This document shows, one piece after another, positions 1-6,540 of a stretch of DNA of 20,721 bases. Source of the stretch: Pseudomonadota bacterium (lineage in GTDB: Bacteria > Pseudomonadota > Alphaproteobacteria > Rhizobiales > Xanthobacteraceae). The notes beneath the pieces were generated by a model. That model had not been told where the DNA came from and ran no database searches. It worked only from the letters and a program-made list of their open reading frames with translations. A program made the position numbers and the translations under genes. The number at the start of each line of letters is the position of its first letter. Within the stretch, counting starts at the first letter, position 1. Location: positions 1 through 20,721 of the forward strand of contig JAEYTJ010000150.1 of the NCBI GenBank assembly GCA_023434095.1. The letters run 5' to 3'.

Positions 1-96
1 CATCGCCGCCCCGACCGCGCGCCGATGGACGAGCCGGCCGACACCTCGCACCTGCCGGCCTTCCTGCTGCGCCCGGTGAAGATCAAGGCCGGCTGA
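1..96 (+). CDS. 3' end of an unidentified protein (partial)
   Basis: Frame 1 is open from the window edge to a TGA at 94-96 and gives the last 31 residues of a protein. They are rich in Arg, Pro and Asp and end in PAFLLRPVKIKAG. A Pro-Ala-Phe-Leu tail after a charged, disordered-looking stretch is seen at the end of several alphaproteobacterial proteins, among them some DEAD-box RNA helicases, but too little is present to name it. Its stop lies inside the last codons of the opposing mscS gene, so the two genes converge with a 14-base overlap. Confidence 0.5.
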   Translation, partial: HRRPDRAPMDEPADTSHLPAFLLRPVKIKAG

Positions 97-1006
97 ACGG
101 CTCGCCGGCCTTCGGCTGCGGCAGGGCGGAACCGGTTTCCGCCTGATCCGCAGGCGCCACAGGCTTGACCGCGCGTGTCCGGCGCGGCGCGGCGGCGACC
201 GGCGCGGCCGCAACTGGCGCGTCAATTGACGTGGCCGGCGTGTGGATTATGGCGCGCAGTCGCCGGATCAGGTCGCCCCGCACCCCTCCAGCATCGCCCG
301 ACGACGCCCAGCCGGAAAAGCCGATCTCCACCCGGTCCAGCGCCATCTTCGCGATGGACGCGGACGGGCCGGGTTCCCGTGAAACGCGCGGATCGTTCTT
401 CAGGAAGGCGAGGCCCTCCTCCATCACCCCCTCGATGTCGTCATCCGGCTTCAGCTCCAGGGCGAAGCTGAAGCTGCGTGCGCCATAGACCGAACGGTTG
501 ATGATGGGCGAACCCCATACCCGCCCGTTCGGCATCAGCACCTGCACATTGTCCCCGGCTGCGAGTTCGGTGGTGAACAGGGTGATGGCCTTCACCGTTC
601 CGCTCTGGCCGCCGACCTCGACGGAATCGCCGATCTTGAAGGGGCGGAACAGCAGCAGCATCACCCCGGCGGCGACATTGGAGAGCGTGCCCTGCAGCGC
701 CAGGCCGACCGCCAGCGAGGTGGCGCCCAGCACCGCGATCAGGCTTGTGGTCTGGATGCCGAAACGCTGCAGCACCGCGAGCCCGACGAACACCAGCACC
801 GTGTAGCGGGCAAGGCTCGACAGGAAGCCGACAATCGTCGCGTCCACGCGGTGCGTCGCGTTGAGTGCGCGGGTCACCAGCCGGTCCACCACGCTCGCCA
901 GCCACCAGCCGACGACCAGCAGCGCCACCGCGTAGAGAATGTTCAGCCCGTAAAGGACGATGAGGTCGCGGAGCCCGTTCAGGCCGCCATAGCTGTCGAG
1001 ATCCAT
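83..1006 (-). CDS. Small mechanosensitive channel, MscS family
   Basis: This encodes a 307-residue inner-membrane channel of the MscS family, which opens under membrane tension to release solutes during hypo-osmotic shock. Hydrophobic segments lie near residues 17-37 and 65-85. The pore helix follows at about 95-130, with the family hallmark GLALQGTLSNVAAG followed by FRPFKIGD, very close to TM3 of E. coli MscS (286 aa). A beta domain follows (VEVGGQSGTVKAI, LMPNGRVWGSPIIN). The C-terminus ends in an Ala/Pro-rich tail of about 50 residues that the E. coli protein lacks. The ATG at 1006 was chosen over an in-frame ATG at 1063 because GGAG lies just upstream and the extra 19 residues look like non-coding sequence. 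The reading frame and family are clear; the exact start is likely. Confidence 0.92.
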   Translation of the reverse strand: MDLDSYGGLNGLRDLIVLYGLNILYAVALLVVGWWLASVVDRLVTRALNATHRVDATIVGFLSSLARYTVLVFVGLAVLQRFGIQTTSLIAVLGATSLAVGLALQGTLSNVAAGVMLLLFRPFKIGDSVEVGGQSGTVKAITLFTTELAAGDNVQVLMPNGRVWGSPIINRSVYGARSFSFALELKPDDDIEGVMEEGLAFLKNDPRVSREPGPSASIAKMALDRVEIGFSGWASSGDAGGVRGDLIRRLRAIIHTPATSIDAPVAAAPVAAAPRRTRAVKPVAPADQAETGSALPQPKAGEPFSRP

Positions 1007-1029
1007 ACAGTTTCGCTCCGTGCGCGTCA

Positions 1030-1084
1030 GGGAACCCGGCGCCGCCGGGTACCTCGGCAACACGCGCGTCGCGGACGGGTTCCC
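1030..1084. repeat. Nested inverted repeats between mscS and the TfoX-domain gene
   Basis: GGGAACCCG at 1030-1038 is exactly mirrored by CGGGTTCCC at 1076-1084. A competing tight hairpin, ACCCGGC/GCCGGGT with a 3-base loop, occupies 1034-1050. The two structures share bases, so only one can form at a time. There is no T-tract, so it is not a standard intrinsic terminator. It lies at the probable 3' end of the suf transcript and just before mscS. Confidence 0.4.
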
Positions 1085-1099
1085 CTGCGGAGCCGGCTT

Positions 1100-1456
1100 T
1101 CAGCGGGTGCGCGAGGGGCGCGGCCGGCGCGGCGTGGCGGCGGAAGCGGCACGGGCAGCGGCAAGCGCGCGATGGGCAAGGGCCGCCGCGACCTCGCCAT
1201 CGTCCAGCGCCGGCTCGGGCAGCGACCAGTAGCCGAGGCTCACCCGCCGACCATCCTTGCGCGCATAGGTGAAGGGCTCCGCGCCGGCGGCGGCGAGGTC
1301 AGCGGCAAGGGCCGCGTCGGTCTTGAGATAGATGCGCGCGTCGACCACGAGGCCGAACATCACGCCATCGGCGTAAAGCCCCAGCCCGCCGAACAGGCGG
1401 CGGGTGCGCACGGGCCCGAAGGCGGCAAAGAGATCGGCGATGTCCGCCTCGTCCAT
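1100..1456 (-). CDS. TfoX/Sxy N-terminal domain protein
   Basis: This 118-residue protein matches the TfoX N-terminal domain: a short helix, then RRLFGGLGLYADGVMFGLV and IYLKTDAALAADLAAAG, then FTYARKDGRRVSLGYWSLPE. Only this domain is present; the C-terminal domain of the competence regulator Sxy/TfoX is missing, as is usual for stand-alone alphaproteobacterial members whose role is unknown. The tail is Ala/Arg/Pro rich. The ATG at 1456 lies 13 bases after the sufA stop, so the gene is probably the last one on the suf transcript. A link to competence should not be assumed. Confidence 0.82.
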   Translation of the reverse strand: MDEADIADLFAAFGPVRTRRLFGGLGLYADGVMFGLVVDARIYLKTDAALAADLAAAGAEPFTYARKDGRRVSLGYWSLPEPALDDGEVAAALAHRALAAARAASAATPRRPRPSRTR

Positions 1457-1469
1457 CGCCGCGCGCGGA

Positions 1470-1856
1470 TCAGGCGCTGGCTTCGGCCGTCTCCGGCCGC
1501 ACGGGAGTGATGGCGACGGATTCGCCGCAGCCGCAGGCCGAGGTCTGGTTGGGATTGTTGAACACGAACTGGGCGGCGAACTTGTCAGCCTTGAAATCCA
1601 TCTCGGTGCCGAGAAGGTAGAGGATCGCCTTGGGGTCGATCAGCACTTTGACGCCCTTGTCTTCGACCACTTCATCGAACCTGCCCGCCTCCTCGGCGAA
1701 CTCCATCGTGTATTCCATGCCGGCGCAGCCGCCGTTCTTCACGCCGATGCGCAGGCCGGCCACCGGCTTTTCCGAGCGCGCGATCACCTGCCGCACGCGG
1801 TCGGCGGCGGCATCGGTGAGGGTCATCACCTGCGGGCGGGGGCGGGGCTGGTTCAT
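1470..1856 (-). CDS. sufA: SufA, A-type Fe-S carrier (HesB/IscA family)
   Basis: SufA receives or delivers Fe-S clusters between the SufBCD scaffold and target proteins. The 128-residue product has the three family cysteines: Cys44 in KNGGCAGMEY and Cys108/Cys110 in SACGCGES near the C-terminus. Length fits the family (about 110-130 aa). The ATG at 1856 has GGAG nine bases upstream; a GTG five codons earlier would place the ribosome site inside the gene. The gene follows the VOC gene on the same strand after a 250-base gap filled largely by an inverted repeat, and is followed at 13 bases by the TfoX-domain gene. The suf neighbourhood supports naming it sufA rather than iscA or erpA. Confidence 0.93.
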   Translation of the reverse strand: MNQPRPRPQVMTLTDAAADRVRQVIARSEKPVAGLRIGVKNGGCAGMEYTMEFAEEAGRFDEVVEDKGVKVLIDPKAILYLLGTEMDFKADKFAAQFVFNNPNQTSACGCGESVAITPVRPETAEASA

Positions 1857-1972
1857 TCTCGCTGTCTCCACATCGACGCCGGTTCAAGGCCGGCGGATCG
1901 GTCACGCCTAAGATGGGGGATCGGCGAGGCGGCGGCAAGGGTGATAGCGGCGGGGCTTCGCCGGCTCCAGCC

Positions 1973-2082
1973 CCGTCATCCTGAGGTGCGAGCGGAGCGG
2001 GCCTCAAAGGACGGTCGCTCGGGCGCGCCCAACCGATCCTCCTTCGAGGCCCGGCCCATGGCCGGGCACCTCAGGATGACGG
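1973..2082. repeat. Intergenic palindrome pair, family 1 (locus A)
   Basis: Two 17-base arms are exact inverted copies: 1973-1989, containing GTCATCCTGAGGTGC, and 2066-2082. Inside them lie a second imperfect pair (GGGCCTCAAAGGA near 2000-2012 against TCCTTCGAGGCCC near 2040) and an 8-bp hairpin GCCCGGCC-CAT-GGCCGGGC at 2049-2067. The same units recur at 4198-4309. The motif belongs to a palindrome type I know as common between genes of Hyphomicrobiales; that part is recalled, not searched. It sits between the VOC gene and sufA. Confidence 0.8.
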
Positions 2083-2106
2083 CGCACAACGCAAACGCAT
2101 CCGCAC

Positions 2107-2538
2107 TCAATAATTCGGCCACAAGCCCGGCGTGGCGAGTTCCACCATGTGATTATCGGGATCGCGGAAGTAGAGGCTGACTCCCCCGCCCTTCCAGTTC
2201 ACCCGGCCTTCCAGCGGCACGCGATGAACGGCCAGATGCTGCTCCCAGTGCGCCAGCGCGCCCGCGGGGATCGCCAGCGCGTAATGCAGGGCGCCGTTGC
2301 CGTCATGCGGGGGAATGGTGCCCTCCGCCATCACCACGGGCGCGCGCGTAGCGCCGCGCAGGAAGAGCAGCAGCACGCTGCCCGGTCCTGCCCTGTAGGC
2401 ACAGAAACGATCATCGGCGACCATCGGCTCCAGCCCCAGCACGCGCTCATAGAAATCGCGCGCGCGAGGCAGGTCGTCGACATAGAGGCCGGTTTCCAGC
2501 ACGCCGGAAAGCGGCGGTGCGGCCGGGGTCTCGCTCAC
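2107..2538 (-). CDS. VOC-fold (glyoxalase/bleomycin-resistance type) protein
   Basis: This 143-residue protein of the vicinal oxygen chelate superfamily carries two beta-alpha-beta-beta-beta repeats: LETGLYVDDLPRARDFYERV at the N-terminus and the closing strand VSLYFRDPDNHMVELATPG. The likely metal ligands are His85 (GALHYAL) and Glu133 (MVELAT). The position that is usually His in the first strand is Glu15, which could still bind metal. The substrate cannot be told from sequence. The start is the GTG at 2538, preceded by GAGAGG; the frame is open further upstream, but that part overlaps sufT and is not VOC-like. The gene begins 13 bases after the sufT stop, so it is co-transcribed with the suf genes, an unusual passenger between sufT and sufA. 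Confidence 0.85.
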   Translation of the reverse strand: MSETPAAPPLSGVLETGLYVDDLPRARDFYERVLGLEPMVADDRFCAYRAGPGSVLLLFLRGATRAPVVMAEGTIPPHDGNGALHYALAIPAGALAHWEQHLAVHRVPLEGRVNWKGGGVSLYFRDPDNHMVELATPGLWPNY

Positions 2539-2551
2539 CGCCCGGCCCCTC

Positions 2552-2926
2552 TCACCACAGATTGAGCGCCAGCCGCGCCTCTTCGGACATGCGGCCCTGG
2601 TCCCAGGGCGGATCGAAGGTGAGGTTGACGGTGGCCCCGGCAACGCCGCCGACGCTCGCCACCGCACCCTCCACCATGCCCGGCAGCTCGGCCGCGGCGG
2701 GGCAGTTCGGCGTGGTGAGCGTCATCTCGACCGCGACCTGACGGTCGTCGGCGATGTCGACCTTGTAGATCAGGCCGAGCTCGTAGATGTCGACGGGGAT
2801 TTCCGGGTCGTAGACGGTCTTGAGCGCCGCGACGATGTCGTCGGTCAGGCGCTCGAGCTCCTCCTCCGGGATGCCGGACTGGATCGCCGGCGTGTTCGGA
2901 CTGTCGGACGTGTGGGCTTCGCTCAT
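2552..2926 (-). CDS. sufT: SufT, DUF59/MIP18-family Fe-S maturation factor
   Basis: SufT-type proteins help mature Fe-S proteins in bacteria that use the SUF system; the biochemical role is less defined than for SufB or SufC. The 124-residue product has a variable N-terminus, then the DUF59 core: LTDDIVAALKTVYDPEIP, DIYELGLIYKV and MTLTTPNCPAAAELP with the conserved Cys75. It ends with TFDPPWDQGRMSEEARL, a typical end for this group. The ATG at 2926 overlaps the sufS stop by four bases (ATGA), showing translational coupling. Relatives include PaaD of phenylacetate degradation, which the context rules out. Confidence 0.93.
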   Translation of the reverse strand: MSEAHTSDSPNTPAIQSGIPEEELERLTDDIVAALKTVYDPEIPVDIYELGLIYKVDIADDRQVAVEMTLTTPNCPAAAELPGMVEGAVASVGGVAGATVNLTFDPPWDQGRMSEEARLALNLW

Positions 2927-4173
2927 GCGAAAAGATCCTGAGCCTTGATGAGGGCGTCGGCGAGGGCGTCGACTTCCTCATGCGTGTTGTAGAGGGCGAA
3001 CGACGCCCGGCACGTCGCCGTCACACCATATCGCCCCAGAAGCGGCATCGCGCAATGGGTGCCGGCACGCACCGCCACCCCGGCGCGGTCGATCACGGTG
3101 GCGATGTCGTGCGCATGGGCGCCCTTCACGTCGAAGGCGAAGATGGCGCCCTTGCCCGGCGCGTCGCCATAGACCTGCACCGAGTTGATCTGCGACAGCC
3201 GTTCGCGCGCATAGGCGCCGAGCGAAGCCTCATGCGCGGCGATGCGCTCGCGGCCCAGGCTTTCCATATAAGCGAGCGCCGCACCGAGGCCGATGGCCTG
3301 CACGATAGGCGGCGTGCCGGCCTCGAAGCGGTGCGGGGGCTCGCCATAGGTGACACCCTCCTCGGTAACGGTGCGGATCATCTCGCCGCCGCCCTCATAG
3401 GGCGGCATCTTCTCCAGCAGCGCCCGCTTGCCGTAGAGCAGGCCGATGCCGGTGGGCCCGTAGAGCTTGTGGCCGGTCACCGCGTAGAAATCGACGTCGA
3501 GATCGCGCACGTCGACCGGCATGTGCACCGCCGCCTGTGAGCCGTCGACCACCACCACAGCCCCGACTTCATGGGCGAGGCGCGCGATCTCCTTCATCGG
3601 CGTCACCGTGCCCAGCACGTTGGACATGTGGGTGATGGCGACGATCCTGGTGCGCTCGGTCAGCAGCGCCTTGAAGGCGTCGAGGTCGAAGGCGCCGTCT
3701 TCCGTCACCGGCACCCATTTGATCACCGCGCCCTTGCGCTCGCGCAGATAGTTCCACGGCACGATGTTGGAGTGGTGCTCCATGATCGAGAGCACGATCT
3801 CGTCGCCCTCGCCGATCGACTGGCCGAGCGAGGAGGCGACGAGGTTGAGCGCGCCAGTGGCCGAGCGGGTGAAGATCACCTCTTCCAGCGACGGGGCGTT
3901 GAGGAAGGCGCGGGAGCGTTCGCGCGCTTCCTCATAGGCCTCGGTCATCGCATTGGCGAGGAAGTGCAGGCCGCGATGGACGTTGGAATATTCGTTCTCA
4001 TAGGCGAAGCGCATCCGGTCCAGCACCTGCACCGGCTTCTGCGCCGAGGCGGCGTTGTCGAGATAGACGAGAGGCTTGCCGTAGACCTGCTTGGACAGGA
4101 TGGGAAAATCCTGCCGCACGCGGGCGACGTCATAGGTGCCGTTTGCGACGGCGGGATGGAGGGTGATGGTCAT
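2923..4173 (-). CDS. sufS: SufS, group II cysteine desulfurase
   Basis: SufS is a PLP enzyme that takes sulfur from L-cysteine, leaving alanine, and holds it as a persulfide for cluster assembly. The 416-residue product (family about 405-415) has the PLP lysine Lys236 in AVTGHKLYGPTG, the His stacking region MEHHSNIVPW, and the catalytic Cys374 in RAGTHCAMPLL, the group II signature. The ATG at 4173 has AAAGG upstream and gives a normal N-terminus (VRQDFPILS...LVYLDNAAS). The frame stays open 27 codons further, but that part is an intergenic palindrome read as protein. The stop overlaps sufT; sufD lies 149 bases upstream across the palindrome. Group II enzymes normally need SufE or SufU, neither of which is in the window. 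Confidence 0.95.
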   Translation of the reverse strand: MTITLHPAVANGTYDVARVRQDFPILSKQVYGKPLVYLDNAASAQKPVQVLDRMRFAYENEYSNVHRGLHFLANAMTEAYEEARERSRAFLNAPSLEEVIFTRSATGALNLVASSLGQSIGEGDEIVLSIMEHHSNIVPWNYLRERKGAVIKWVPVTEDGAFDLDAFKALLTERTRIVAITHMSNVLGTVTPMKEIARLAHEVGAVVVVDGSQAAVHMPVDVRDLDVDFYAVTGHKLYGPTGIGLLYGKRALLEKMPPYEGGGEMIRTVTEEGVTYGEPPHRFEAGTPPIVQAIGLGAALAYMESLGRERIAAHEASLGAYARERLSQINSVQVYGDAPGKGAIFAFDVKGAHAHDIATVIDRAGVAVRAGTHCAMPLLGRYGVTATCRASFALYNTHEEVDALADALIKAQDLFA

Positions 4174-4197
4174 CGGTCGACCTTTCTGGCGCCACAC

Positions 4198-4309
4198 GGG
4201 CGAACATCCTTCGAGGCCGGCCTTTGGCCGGCGCCTCAGGATGACGTGGTGCACGAGGGCAACGTCATCCTGAGGTGCGAGCGAAGCGAGCCTCGAAGGA
4301 TGCTCGCCC
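4198..4309. repeat. Intergenic palindrome pair, family 1 (locus B), inside the suf operon
   Basis: Two copies of a roughly 40-base unit face each other. The outer arms 4198-4217 and 4290-4309 match at 19 of 20 positions (CATCCTTCGAGGC type). The inner arms, around GCCTCAGGATGACGT (4232-4246) and ACGTCATCCTGAGG (4262-4275), also pair. The left unit has its own hairpin GCCGGCC-ttt-GGCCGGC at 4216-4232. Unit content is the same as at locus A, but here the CATCCTTCG ends point outward, whereas at A the CGTCATCC ends do. In the mRNA this is a long stem between sufD and sufS. Confidence 0.85.
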
Positions 4310-4322
4310 CGTCCAATCCGCC

Positions 4323-5636
4323 TCAGGCCCGCGCGGCGAGCCAGGCTTCCGCGCGTTCGACCAGCGCCTCGCGCAGGCCGTCATGCTCGACGGTTTCCAC
4401 CGCCTCGCCGACGAAGGCCTGCACCAGAAGGCTCTGCGCCTCCTTCATCGGGATGCCGCGGGCGCGCAGGTAGAACAGCAGTTCGTCGTCGATGGCACCG
4501 CAGGTGGCGCCATGGCCGCACTGCACGTCGTCGGCGAAGATCTCAAGCTCCGGCTTGTTGTCCATCTCCGCCTCGTCGCCGAGCACCAGCGCGCGGCTCA
4601 TCATCCGCCCGTCGGTCTTCTGCGCCGCCTGGCGGACGACGATCTTGCCCTGGAACACGCCCCGGGAGGAATCGTCGAGCACGTGCTTGAACAGTTCGCG
4701 GCTCTCGCAGCCCGGCACCTGATGGTCGACATAGAGCGTGGTGTCCGCGTGCTGGCGGTTCTTCAGCAGCGCCGCCCCGTTGAAGGCGACGTGGCTGTTC
4801 TCGCCCGACAGGGTGGCGTAGAGCGAGGTCCGCGCCACGCTCGACCCGAGCGAGAAGCTGAAGGCGTGCACCTGCGCCTCGCGGCCGACCGCGAACAGCA
4901 GCGTGGCGAGGTGGAACGCCGAGGAGCCGTCCTCCTGCAGCCGCACCACGTCGAGATGCGCCTCGTCGCCGACCACGAATTCGGTGGCGCTGTTGGCCTG
5001 ATAGGCGAGCCCGTCCGGCCCCTCGAAGCTCTCGGCATAGGTGAAGGCAGCGCCTGCCCCGACCACGACCAGCGAGCGGGCGTAGCTCGCCGCTGCCGCG
5101 GCGTCGGCAAACACATGCGCCACATGCAGCGGACGTTCGATCTTCGCGCCCGGCGCGACGGTGACGACCACGCCGTCCCTTGCCAGCGCGGTGTTGAGCG
5201 CCAGCGCGGCGTCGTAGCGTCCGGGCAGGATACCGCCGAGGCGGTCCAGCGCCTCATCGCCCGCCGCGATGGCGGCGGACAGCGTGGTGACGGCGAGCCC
5301 TTCCTCGAGATCGGCGAGGTCGGAAAGCTCCGGCACCACGGCGCCATTGGCGACCACGATGCGGCGTGCCTCGACCCCGCGCAGCAGGCGCGCGCGGGCG
5401 TCCGCCTCGGCCACGGCGGCCGTGCCGGCGACGGGGACGGCCTCGCGCATCAGACTGCGCAGGTCGGTGTACTTCCATTCCTCGACCCGCCGGTGCGGCA
5501 GGCCGTTCTCCTCGAAGGAGCGGGCGGCGGCGCGGCGCAGATCGGCCAGCCGGTCGCCGCCTTCCGGCACGGTGCCGAGCGAGGCGAGGATCGCCTGTTC
5601 GGCCGGCGTGCGGATCGGACGGATGTCAGCGTTCAT
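4323..5636 (-). CDS. sufD: SufD, Fe-S assembly scaffold subunit
   Basis: SufD pairs with SufB and two SufC ATPases in the SufBC2D complex that builds Fe-S clusters in the cytoplasm. The 437-residue product shows the N-terminal GLPHRRVEEWKYTDLR typical of SufD, a long beta-helix region, and the C-terminal LEIFADDVQCGHGATCGAID. His375 in CGHGAT corresponds to the SufD histidine (His360 in E. coli) implicated in cluster assembly. The closing helices (LFYLRARGI...AFVGEAVE) contact SufC. The ATG at 5636 lies 10 bases after the sufC stop, with GAGG upstream; a longer frame would overlap sufC. Length is normal (E. coli 423 aa). Confidence 0.95.
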   Translation of the reverse strand: MNADIRPIRTPAEQAILASLGTVPEGGDRLADLRRAAARSFEENGLPHRRVEEWKYTDLRSLMREAVPVAGTAAVAEADARARLLRGVEARRIVVANGAVVPELSDLADLEEGLAVTTLSAAIAAGDEALDRLGGILPGRYDAALALNTALARDGVVVTVAPGAKIERPLHVAHVFADAAAAASYARSLVVVGAGAAFTYAESFEGPDGLAYQANSATEFVVGDEAHLDVVRLQEDGSSAFHLATLLFAVGREAQVHAFSFSLGSSVARTSLYATLSGENSHVAFNGAALLKNRQHADTTLYVDHQVPGCESRELFKHVLDDSSRGVFQGKIVVRQAAQKTDGRMMSRALVLGDEAEMDNKPELEIFADDVQCGHGATCGAIDDELLFYLRARGIPMKEAQSLLVQAFVGEAVETVEHDGLREALVERAEAWLAARA

Positions 5637-5646
5637 CTCATCCACC

Positions 5647-6411
5647 TCACGCCGCGTCCTGCTGATACTCGGCATAGCCATTGGCTTCGAGTTCCAGCGC
5701 CAGTTCCTTGCCGCCGGAGCGCACGATGCGGCCCTTGTTCATCACATGCACGAAGTCGGGCACGATATGGTTGAGCAGCCGCTGGTAATGGGTGATGACG
5801 ATCATCGCCCGGTCGGGCGAGCGCAGGGCGTTGACACCTTCGGAGACGACCTTGAGCGCGTCGATGTCGAGGCCGGAATCGGTCTCGTCGAGCACGCAGA
5901 TCTTCGGCTCGAGAATCGCCATCTGCAGGATTTCGGCGCGCTTCTTCTCGCCGCCGGAGAAGCCGACATTGACGCCGCGCTTCAGCATGTCCTGGTTGAT
6001 GCCGAGATGGGCGGCCTTGTCCTTCACGAGGCGCAGGAAGTCCGGGGTCGAGATTTCCGCCTCGCCGCGCTTCTTGCGCTGCGCGTTCAGCGAGGCGCGC
6101 AGGAAGGTCATGGTGGCGACGCCGGGCACTTCCACCGGGTACTGGAAGGCGAGGAACACGCCCTTGGCGGCGCGCTCGTCGATTTCCATCTCCAGCAGGT
6201 CCTCGCCGTCGAGCGTGACGGAGCCGTCGGTGACCTCGTAATCCTCCTTGCCGGCGAGGATGTAGGAGAGCGTCGACTTGCCGGAGCCGTTCGGCCCCAT
6301 GATGGCGTGAACCTCGCCGGGATTCACCTTCAGCGAGAGGCCCTTGAGGATCTCCTTGCCGTGTTCGCCGTCGATCTTGGCGTGGAGGTTGTCGATATCG
6401 AGCATAGCCAT
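5647..6411 (-). CDS. sufC: SufC, ABC-type ATPase of the SUF complex
   Basis: SufC drives conformational change in SufBC2D by ATP hydrolysis. It is a soluble ABC ATPase, not a transporter. The 254-residue product contains Walker A GPNGSGKST (39-47), the Q-loop LAFQYP (88-92), the signature FSGGEKKRAE (151-160), Walker B ICVLDETDSGLD (171-182) with the SufC-typical ETDSGLD, and the switch His208 in ITHYQRLL. The ATG at 6411 has GGAA eight bases upstream; a second ATG two codons later is possible. The frame remains open upstream to 6525 across the family 2 palindromes, which should not be annotated as protein. The gene is followed by sufD at 10 bases. Confidence 0.96.
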   Translation of the reverse strand: MAMLDIDNLHAKIDGEHGKEILKGLSLKVNPGEVHAIMGPNGSGKSTLSYILAGKEDYEVTDGSVTLDGEDLLEMEIDERAAKGVFLAFQYPVEVPGVATMTFLRASLNAQRKKRGEAEISTPDFLRLVKDKAAHLGINQDMLKRGVNVGFSGGEKKRAEILQMAILEPKICVLDETDSGLDIDALKVVSEGVNALRSPDRAMIVITHYQRLLNHIVPDFVHVMNKGRIVRSGGKELALELEANGYAEYQQDAA

Positions 6412-6440
6412 GTCATCTGTTCCATTGTCTTGAACCCGAT

Positions 6441-6532
6441 CCGTGGATGGCCTGATCACGTCCGGCCATGACGAATGCGAGGGTTCCGAATGATGCGACG
6501 TCATGCCCGGGACTGACCCGGGCATCCGCGAC
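6441..6532. repeat. Pair of family 2 palindromes between sufB and sufC
   Basis: Two copies of one palindromic unit face opposite ways. The first, at 6441-6473, is ATGGCC (6447-6452) against GGCCAT (6464-6469) and reads as the unit on the minus strand. The second, at 6499-6532, has a perfect 9-bp stem ATGCCCGGG (6503-6511) and CCCGGGCAT (6517-6525) with a 5-base loop. Both share the frame CGTCAT-stem-loop-stem-ATCC-CG with three copies downstream of tyrS. They fill most of the 129 bases between sufB and sufC. Confidence 0.78.
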
Positions 6533-6540
6533 TTCGGGCG

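Noticed and set aside
1100..1456. Competence regulator TfoX/Sxy
   Set aside because: Only the N-terminal domain is present and the neighbours are Fe-S genes, so a competence role is not supported.
4174..4254. N-terminal extension of SufS to an upstream ATG
   Set aside because: The extra 27 codons translate the palindromic repeat and do not resemble any SufS; the ATG at 4173 has its own ribosome site.
1973..4309. CRISPR array or insertion sequence, because of repeated palindromes
   Set aside because: The repeats are not regularly spaced with unique spacers, there is no transposase or cas gene, and the units are short intergenic palindromes.
4275..5774. A 499-codon open frame on the + strand opposite sufD
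   Set aside because: It is a shadow caused by high GC and codon bias on the other strand. SufD matches its family along the full length, while the + frame gives a low-complexity Arg/Gly/His-rich product with no domain.
6412..6525. N-terminal extension of SufC by 38 residues
   Set aside because: The extension is the family 2 palindrome region read as protein; SufC proteins are normally about 250 residues.
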